From Akkermansiaceae bacterium UBA5020 (GTDB lineage Bacteria; Verrucomicrobiota; Verrucomicrobiia; Verrucomicrobiales; DEV007), in contig DGXY01000019.1 in assembly GCA_002396885.1 (NCBI GenBank), positions 1-64,000 of the forward strand: a DNA stretch of 64,000 nucleotides, written 5' to 3'. Positions 58,383-64,000 of the stretch are shown in pieces. The position numbers and the translations under genes were made by a program. Each line of letters opens with the position of its first letter. The first letter of the stretch is position 1. Under the pieces are notes generated by a model. The model searched no databases. It was not told the origin of the DNA and worked only from the letters and a program-made list of their open reading frames with translations.

Positions 58383-61300
58383 ATGATCGCCTGGTTCGCC
58401 CGGAATGGCGTCGCCGCCAACCTGCTGATGCTCTCCGTCATGGTCGCGGGCGTCTGGACCCTCGCCAATGACAAGATCCCCCTCGAGGTCTTCCAGGACA
58501 TGCCGTCGCGTTTCATTTCGGTGAATGTCCCCTACCCGGCCTCGTCGCCCGACGAGACCGAAGAGACCATCGTTCTGAAAATCGAGGAAGCGCTGCAGCC
58601 CGTCGGCGGGATCAAGCACCTCAACTCCACCGCGAGCAGCAGCGGCGGCGCCGTCTTCATCGAAGTGAACGAGGATTCCGATCCCCGTGAGGTGATGGAG
58701 GATGTGAAAATCCGCGTCGATGCAATCCCGAATTTCCCCGCCCTCGCCGAGAAGCCCATCATCCAGCTCGACGATTCCTTCCACTCCGTCATCACCGTCG
58801 TCCTCAGCGCGGAAATGGCGGAAAAGGATCTGAAACGACTCGCCGAACAGACCCGTGACGAGCTCTCCGCCCTGCCCGGCATCTCCCATGCCGAGATCGC
58901 CGGCGTCCGCAACGAGGAGATCGCCATCGAGATCCCCGAGGCGACCCTGCGGAAGTACAATCTCAGCCTCGAGACGATCAGCCAGGCGATCCAGCAATCC
59001 GCCATCGATCTGCCCGCCGGGGTCGTCCAGACCGAGGCCGGAGACGTCTCCATCCGGACCCGTGGGCGCGCCTACACCGGCGACGATTACGCCCGCGTTC
59101 CCGTCCTCACCCGCCCCGACGGATCGAAGCTCACCCTCGGCGAGATCGCGAAGATCCTCGACGGCTTCACCGAGAATCCGCTCATCGTGAAACTCAACGG
59201 CCGACCCTGCGTGATGATTACGGTGATGCGCGAGGGGAAACAGAACGCCATCACCATCGGCGAGCGGGTCAAGGAATACATCGAGTCCTCCAATGCGAGT
59301 CTGCCCGACGGCGTGAGGCTCGACTACATCAACGACCGTTCCAAGATCGTGAAAGGCCGCATCGACCTGCTCCGGCAGAACGCGCAGAGCAGTCTCATCC
59401 TCGTCTTCATCTGCGTGGGTCTCTTCCTGCGCCTCGAGGCCGTGATCTGGGTCGGCGTCGGCATGGTGATGAGTTTCCTCGGTGCCTTTGCCCTGATGCC
59501 CTACCTCGACATCACGATCAATCTTTCCTCGTTGATGGGCTTCATCCTCGTTCTCGGCATCGTCGTCGACGACGCCATCGTCATCAGCGAAAGTTGCGAC
59601 TCTTATCGACAACAGGGCTTGAGCCCCCTCGACGCCGCAATCCAGGGGACCAAGCGCATGGCCGTGCCCATTACCTTCGGGGTGCTCACCACCGTATGCG
59701 CCTTCCTCCCCATGGCCTTCGACTCGTCGGACTGGGGCAGCATGTTCCGCCCCATCGCCATCGTCTTCATCGTCGTGATGCTCATCGCCCTGCTCGAGAC
59801 GAAGCTCATCCTCCCGAGCCACCTCGCCACCCCCTTCCTCGGCCGCGCCGGCGATCTTCTCGCCCCGGTCCACCGCGTTTCGGGTCGCTCACTGCAGTGG
59901 TTCATCGACCGGGTCTATCGTCCCTCGATCCGCTTTTGCGTCGATCACACCTACACGATGCTCGCGGTCATGTTCGGCGGGCTCATCGTCCTGATCGGCC
60001 TCTACGCGGGTGGTCGCATCCAGACCACCTATTTTCCCCGCGTCGCGAGCGAGCGGATCGACTGCCGACTCACCATGCTCGACGGCACGCCCTTCGAGGT
60101 CACCGACGCCCAGATCGCCCGCATCTACGATCTCGCCGAGCAGATGCGGAAAGATTACGTGGGCCCCGACGGACGCAGTGTCATCAAACACATCATCGCC
60201 TCTTCGGGCACGACGATGTCTTCGGGTCGGGGTATTTCCAATAATCCCGGCTCGCACATCGGCGGGGTCGTCATCGAGACCTACGGCCCGGAAGAGCGCA
60301 GCATGGACGTGAACACCGTCGACATGGGGGCCGACTGGCGTCAACGGATCGGGCCCATCCTCGGTGCCGAGGAAATCACCTTCCGCGCCGAGATCATCCG
60401 CAGCGGCGACCCCGTCGACATCCAGATCACCGGCACCGATCCGAAGGAGTTGCTCGGCTTCTCCGAGAAGATCAAGGAGCACCTCTCTACCTATCCCGCC
60501 CTCTTCGACATCAACGATTCGCTCGACTCCGGCCGCAACGAGATCCAACTCCGCCTCAAGCCAGAAGCCCGTCAGTTCGGCGTCACCGTGAACGGCCTCG
60601 CCTCGCAGGTGCGCCAGTCCTTCTACGGCGACGAAGTCCAGCGGATCCAACGCGGACGGAATGAAGTGAAGGTGATGCTGCGCCTCCCCCGCGATGAACG
60701 GCGGAATCTCGCGACGCTCGAGACGATGCGCGTCCGCACCGACTCGGGTCTGGAGATCCCCTTCAGCGCCGTGGCCGAGGCGACCGTGGTGAAGAGCTTC
60801 ACCAGCATCAAGCGCGTCGACCGACGCCGCGCGCTCAACATCACTGCCGATGCCGACAAAAAGACGACCGATCTCGAGACCCTTCGCGCCGAGATCAAGA
60901 CCTACATCGACGATCTCCTCGCCGGACATTCGCACGTCCAGTGGAGCTTCGAAGGCGAGGCCCGCCAACAGCAGGAAAGCGGGTCGCAGATGCTTGTCTC
61001 GCTCTTCCTCGTCCTCGGCGGGATGTATGCGCTGATGGCGATCCCCTTCCGAAGTTACACGCAGCCTTTCATCGTCCTTCTTGTCGTGCCCTTCGGCATC
61101 GTCGGCGCCGTCCTCGGTCACCTTTTCCACGATCTCCCGCTCAGCATCATGTCGCTCTTCGGCATTCTCGGCGTCTGCGGCGTCGTCGTGAACGACACCC
61201 TCGTCCTCGTCGACGAGATCAACGACCTCCGCGCCAACGGCATGCCGCTCAGGGACGCCGTCCAGCAGGGCGGCAAGAATCGTTTCCGGGCCATCTTCCT

Positions 61301-61622
61301 CACCCAGATCACGACCTTCTTCGGCCTCGTCCCGCTCATTTTCAGCGGCACCTGGCTCTCCGAGGTCTTCCCCTTCTTCTTCAGCTCCGGGGCGCAGAGC
61401 ACCCACGCCCAGTTCCTCGTCCCCGTCTCCGTGGCGATGGGCTACGGATCGCTCTTCGCGACAGTCATCACCCTTTTCCTCGTTCCCCTCACCTACCTCG
61501 CCATGTCGGATCTCTCCGATTTCATCAGCAAGGGCTGGCGGAGCTACCGCGAAGCCTGGCTCGGGAAATCCGGCGGTGGAGAAACGTTGCCCGCCGAAGG
61601 GGCCGCGGAAACAGGATCGTGA
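58383..61622 (+). CDS. RND family efflux permease (AcrB-like)
   Basis: Protein of 1079 residues, full length for AcrB-type pumps. Twelve helices in two repeats: IAWFARNGVAANLLMLSVMV, ILVFICVGLFLRLEAVIWVG, MGFILVLGIVVDDAIVISES (two Asp of the proton relay in TM4), and in the second half IMSLFGILGVCGVVVNDTLVLVDE. The TM10 Lys of AcrB is Asn here, as in other non-AcrB branches. Porter-domain motifs such as PYPASSPDETEETI are present. No TolC-like outer-membrane gene is near. The substrate is unknown. Confidence 0.93.
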   Translation: MIAWFARNGVAANLLMLSVMVAGVWTLANDKIPLEVFQDMPSRFISVNVPYPASSPDETEETIVLKIEEALQPVGGIKHLNSTASSSGGAVFIEVNEDSDPREVMEDVKIRVDAIPNFPALAEKPIIQLDDSFHSVITVVLSAEMAEKDLKRLAEQTRDELSALPGISHAEIAGVRNEEIAIEIPEATLRKYNLSLETISQAIQQSAIDLPAGVVQTEAGDVSIRTRGRAYTGDDYARVPVLTRPDGSKLTLGEIAKILDGFTENPLIVKLNGRPCVMITVMREGKQNAITIGERVKEYIESSNASLPDGVRLDYINDRSKIVKGRIDLLRQNAQSSLILVFICVGLFLRLEAVIWVGVGMVMSFLGAFALMPYLDITINLSSLMGFILVLGIVVDDAIVISESCDSYRQQGLSPLDAAIQGTKRMAVPITFGVLTTVCAFLPMAFDSSDWGSMFRPIAIVFIVVMLIALLETKLILPSHLATPFLGRAGDLLAPVHRVSGRSLQWFIDRVYRPSIRFCVDHTYTMLAVMFGGLIVLIGLYAGGRIQTTYFPRVASERIDCRLTMLDGTPFEVTDAQIARIYDLAEQMRKDYVGPDGRSVIKHIIASSGTTMSSGRGISNNPGSHIGGVVIETYGPEERSMDVNTVDMGADWRQRIGPILGAEEITFRAEIIRSGDPVDIQITGTDPKELLGFSEKIKEHLSTYPALFDINDSLDSGRNEIQLRLKPEARQFGVTVNGLASQVRQSFYGDEVQRIQRGRNEVKVMLRLPRDERRNLATLETMRVRTDSGLEIPFSAVAEATVVKSFTSIKRVDRRRALNITADADKKTTDLETLRAEIKTYIDDLLAGHSHVQWSFEGEARQQQESGSQMLVSLFLVLGGMYALMAIPFRSYTQPFIVLLVVPFGIVGAVLGHLFHDLPLSIMSLFGILGVCGVVVNDTLVLVDEINDLRANGMPLRDAVQQGGKNRFRAIFLTQITTFFGLVPLIFSGTWLSEVFPFFFSSGAQSTHAQFLVPVSVAMGYGSLFATVITLFLVPLTYLAMSDLSDFISKGWRSYREAWLGKSGGGETLPAEGAAETGS

Positions 61623-61637
61623 TCGACCGCAGTTCTC

Positions 61638-62351
61638 ATGTCGAAAGGGATTCCCGTCTTGGGCGCGTTGCTCGCCCTGCTCCCCCTCACCTCCTGCAGC
61701 AGCGAGAAGTGGTTTGACGAGCGCATGGCCGAGGCCCACACCCTTTCGCCCGCGGCCATCGCCGCCTTCCTCTTCGGTGGTGGGTTTGTCAGCGAGGACC
61801 TCACCTGCGTCAGCGCTGGTGTGCTCGTCTCGAAAGGATCGCTGCCCTACTGGCTCGCAGCCCTCTCCTGCACCCTCGGCGTGTGGGTGAGTGATTCCCT
61901 GCTCTACTTCTGGGGCTTGTTGGGGCGACGGGGGCTCCTCGAGCGCGCTCCCTTGCGTTGGATCGTGAAACGCGCCCAGATCGAGCGTGGCACCGGACTC
62001 TTCGAGCGGCACGGCGCGAAGGTGCTGATCCTCTCCCGCTTCATGCCTGGATCACGCGTGCCGATCTATCTCGCCGCCGGATTCCTCAACTATCCTTTCC
62101 CTCGTTTCGCCGCGTGGATGGCCCTCGCCGCGGCGCTTTGGGCTCCGGTGATGGTCTGGCTCGCCCTGAAGCTGGGAGACGCGCTCCTCGCTTGGCTGGA
62201 ACGGTATGAAAAAATCGCCTGGATCGCGATGCCGACGGTCGTATTCGTGATCTGGCTTGGGATGCGTGGCTTTGAAAAGCTCGTGGTCCGCCGAGGCGAA
62301 AAACTCCTCGGCGAGACGTTGCTCGAAGACCCGACCGGTTCGATTGAGTAA
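61638..62351 (+). CDS. DedA/VTT domain membrane protein with lipobox-like N-terminus
   Basis: Protein of 237 residues. The start MSKGIPVLGALLALLPLTSC resembles a lipoprotein signal with Cys at residue 20. The VTT/DedA part carries GFVSEDLTCVSAGVLVSKG (about residue 50), then LFERHGAKVLILSRFMPGSRVPIYLAAGF (about 119-147) with the conserved R-x-PG-R. DedA proteins are lipid or small-molecule scramblase/transporters of the inner membrane. It lies 15 nt after the RND pump gene, suggesting co-transcription. Confidence 0.85.
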   Translation: MSKGIPVLGALLALLPLTSCSSEKWFDERMAEAHTLSPAAIAAFLFGGGFVSEDLTCVSAGVLVSKGSLPYWLAALSCTLGVWVSDSLLYFWGLLGRRGLLERAPLRWIVKRAQIERGTGLFERHGAKVLILSRFMPGSRVPIYLAAGFLNYPFPRFAAWMALAAALWAPVMVWLALKLGDALLAWLERYEKIAWIAMPTVVFVIWLGMRGFEKLVVRRGEKLLGETLLEDPTGSIE

Positions 62352-62374
62352 CGAGCCCCCCCTTGCTCGGCGGC

Positions 62375-63403
62375 TCAGACCATTTCACTCAACTTCACCG
62401 GCCTGCCCTCGCGGGCCGACTTGTCGCAGGCGAAGAGCACGCGGAAGGACTCGAGCGATTCGGCGATGCTGGTGCGCGCCATGTCTTCGCCTCGGTCGAG
62501 CGCGTCGAAGAAGGCCTGGAACTGATCCTTGTAGGGGTGATCAGCGACATCGCCAGAGTCGGCGAGAGCGACGGGCAGTTCCGTCCATTTCTTGTCGCGC
62601 AGGGCGAGCTTCGAGGAGTAGAGCTTGTTGTCGAGCAAGCTGCCTTCGCTGCCGACGAGGTGGGTGTGGAAGTAGTAGGGCTGGAGACAATCGATCACCG
62701 AGGCCACCTTGCCGACGCTGCCGTTCTTGAACTTCAACAAAGCGACCGTCGTCGTCTTGTATTCATACTTCTGGAAGATCTCGTGCTTCGACTGCGTCTC
62801 GTAGGCGCTCACCTCCTCGACCTCGTTGCCCATGCAGAGGAGCAACGCATCGAGAGCGTGACACCCCGCCGAGAGCAGGCTGCTGCCTCCGTTTTCGAGA
62901 GTGGTGTTCCAGCGGTATTGGCCGTACCAAGGGCCGATCCCGTGATAGTAATCGACCTCGCCGTAGTGGATCTCGCCGATCATGCCGCTGTCGAGAAGTT
63001 TGCTCGTGGTGAGAAACTGGCTGATGAAACGGATCTCGAAACAAACGCACGCCCGCACTCCGGCAGCCTTCACCGCCGCGGCGATGGCACTGCAATCGTC
63101 CCAGGTCAGGGCCATGGGCTTTTCCAGGATGATGTGTTTACCAGCCTTCGCCGCCGCCTCGGCCTGGGCGCGATGTTGGGCCGGGTAACTCGTGATCGAG
63201 ACCACGTCGATGTCCGAGGCGAGCATCTCGTCGAGATTGGTGTAGGTCTTGATCAGACCGCCATGCCGAGCCGAGACCTCTGCGTCGTCGAGGGGACGCG
63301 AGGAATACACCGCCGTAACGGTTCCCTGCGAAGTTCCATTGATCGCGTCCGCGTGTGCCGTCGCCGCCCAGCCGTATCCGATGATGCCTACCTTGTATGC
63401 CAT
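62375..63403 (-). CDS. Gfo/Idh/MocA family oxidoreductase (cytosolic)
   Basis: Protein of 342 residues. Rossmann motif KVGIIGYGWAATAHADAING (residue 4), then AAKAGKHIILEKPMAL with the family EKP (about 92) and EVDYYHGIGPWYGQYRW (about 155). No signal peptide, unlike the relative at 2852. It probably oxidises a sugar or inositol-like substrate with NAD. Convergent with the DedA-like gene across 23 nt. Confidence 0.92.
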   Translation of the reverse strand: MAYKVGIIGYGWAATAHADAINGTSQGTVTAVYSSRPLDDAEVSARHGGLIKTYTNLDEMLASDIDVVSITSYPAQHRAQAEAAAKAGKHIILEKPMALTWDDCSAIAAAVKAAGVRACVCFEIRFISQFLTTSKLLDSGMIGEIHYGEVDYYHGIGPWYGQYRWNTTLENGGSSLLSAGCHALDALLLCMGNEVEEVSAYETQSKHEIFQKYEYKTTTVALLKFKNGSVGKVASVIDCLQPYYFHTHLVGSEGSLLDNKLYSSKLALRDKKWTELPVALADSGDVADHPYKDQFQAFFDALDRGEDMARTSIAESLESFRVLFACDKSAREGRPVKLSEMV

Positions 63404-63409
63404 GGCCGC

Positions 63410-63438
63410 ATTGAACCGAAGATGAAGGCGCGGGGCAA
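63410..63438 (-). promoter_or_regulatory. Promoter candidate of the Gfo/Idh/MocA gene, leaderless geometry
   Basis: On the minus strand TTGCCC (63438-63433), 17-nt spacer, TTCAAT (63415-63410), then 6 nt to ATG 63403. Same spacing as at 5722 and 56178. Confidence 0.4.
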
Positions 63439-63560
63439 TGGAAATTTTCGGCACGGATGCGGGATGGGGTTGCGCGAAGCCCGCTCAACCATCTACCTCC
63501 ACGCCAGTCGGACTTCCAGCCGGCCCGGACCGGGAGACCCAGCGGGATCGCCCCCTCCCC

Positions 63561-64000
63561 TCACGAAGCCCCTTCGTTCAGCTCGAACGACATTCCGACA
63601 AAACCGCCGCCGCAATACTCGCCGCCGAGACGTCGGGGAAGACGGAACTCAGGGAAAAGGAGCGGTTCGCCCGAAAGGCTTTCGCGTCCGCGCCACCACA
63701 TCACGACCCAGCCGATCAGGCCGATCAGGGCGAGTCCACCGAGGACGACGACAAAGGTGAGAACGAAGGAAAGCATCTTGCTCGTTTCGTCGATGAAGAT
63801 GCCCGGGGCATATTCACGCAGCAGTTCGGGCGCATCCTCCGAGGCGATCATCTCGTGGACCGACGAGGCGGCCACAAGCGACTGGTGCTCGGGATTCTCC
63901 TTCTCCATGAGACGACTCAGCCAATAGAGTTGGATGCTGAGCTCGATCGCCATTTTCTCGACTTGGTCGGGAGCGAGCTCGGCGACCGCTCCTTCGCGGA
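63561..64000 (-). CDS. Membrane protein of unknown function, 5' part outside window
   Basis: The minus-strand frame is open from the right edge (REGAVAELAPDQVEKMAIEL) to the stop at 63561, giving 145 residues of a C-terminal part; ATG 63953 inside it need not be the real start. It has an acidic helical portion (VAASSVHEMIASEDAPELLREYAPGI), one membrane segment (MLSFVLTFVVVLGGLALIGLIGWVVMWW) and a Gly-rich end (LGGEYCGGGFVGMSFELNEGAS). No family recognised; it could be the C-terminus of an exported TPM-like or similar protein, but this is a guess. Confidence 0.6.
   Translation of the reverse strand, partial: REGAVAELAPDQVEKMAIELSIQLYWLSRLMEKENPEHQSLVAASSVHEMIASEDAPELLREYAPGIFIDETSKMLSFVLTFVVVLGGLALIGLIGWVVMWWRGRESLSGEPLLFPEFRLPRRLGGEYCGGGFVGMSFELNEGAS

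Noticed and set aside
56949..62012. Very long minus-strand open frames opposite the RND adaptor and pump genes
   Set aside because: They are antisense to clearly conserved proteins, are rich in Asp/Glu/Gly/Arg as expected from GC-rich codon shadows, and contain no recognisable domain.
1..64000. Integrated phage, transposase-bearing insertion sequence, tRNA or rRNA genes
   Set aside because: No transposase or integrase motifs, tail or capsid genes, or cloverleaf/rRNA-like sequences were noticed by eye; a tRNAscan or Infernal run would settle the RNA part.

Overview
The window is a GC-rich (roughly 63-64 % by eye) stretch of bacterial chromosome. Its gene content points to the PVC group, most likely Verrucomicrobiota. 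It carries a PSCyt1-DUF1549-DUF1553 protein followed by a DUF1501 protein, Gfo/Idh/MocA and FAD-dependent oxidoreductases with signal peptides, a ThuA protein, ceramidase-like proteins, type II secretion pseudopilins, a GxxExxY protein and almost no Shine-Dalgarno sequences. The assignment to phylum is an inference from families; no rRNA, tRNA, transposase, phage gene or CRISPR array was seen.

Layout. 1-1.7 kb: the 5' part of a Sel1-repeat protein. 2.0-5.7 kb: four genes with 4-bp overlaps (esterase, Gfo/Idh/MocA, methyltransferase, FAD reductase). 5.7-6.3 kb: a ParE/RelE-type toxin-antitoxin pair. 6.3-12.4 kb: an AraC/PAS regulator divergent from a 3-keto-gulonate-6-phosphate-decarboxylase-like gene, a GxxExxY gene inside inverted repeats, a zinc dehydrogenase with a duplicated 3' end, PhzF, a cyclase and a DoxX-like protein. 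12.6-17.1 kb: an FAD oxidoreductase, VapBC, SbtB/SbtA and two small Cys-containing secreted proteins. 17.3-27.5 kb: SDR plus FAD oxidoreductase, PhnA, PaiB, a ceramidase-like protein, a repeat-filled gap, an Ada-like methyltransferase, EamA, a zinc metallopeptidase and PabB. 27.5-33.4 kb, minus strand: TrmD and a gspFGHIJK operon. 33.6-37.2 kb: a conserved protein of unclear role, ThuA, a secreted EEP protein and DUF2141.

37.4-45.4 kb is a same-strand set of exported proteins: an unknown protein, a peroxiredoxin-thioredoxin fusion, a haem-motif protein with a toroid-like domain, PSCyt1/DUF1549/DUF1553 and DUF1501. It reads as an extracytoplasmic redox or degradation module. 45.4-47.1 kb is a small cassette (App1 phosphatase and a small protein) bracketed by related inverted repeats. 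47-56.2 kb holds a ceramidase-like protein, a phosphodiesterase, a second PIN toxin system with a perfect operator, a kinase-like fusion protein, and galactose genes (galK, secreted galM, sodium symporter). 56.2-64 kb holds a zinc-ribbon membrane protein, an RND adaptor and pump, a DedA-like protein, another Gfo/Idh/MocA and a partial membrane protein.

The features that ordinary genes do not explain are DNA-level ones. (1) The 9-mer CCTGACAAA is strongly over-represented, lies almost always on the plus strand whichever way the gene points, and forces rare codons. (2) Several promoter candidates place the -10 box only 4-8 nt before ATG, suggesting widespread leaderless transcription. (3) Several small inverted-repeat or heptanucleotide-repeat loci sit at gene borders, one of them apparently supplying the start codon of gspI.
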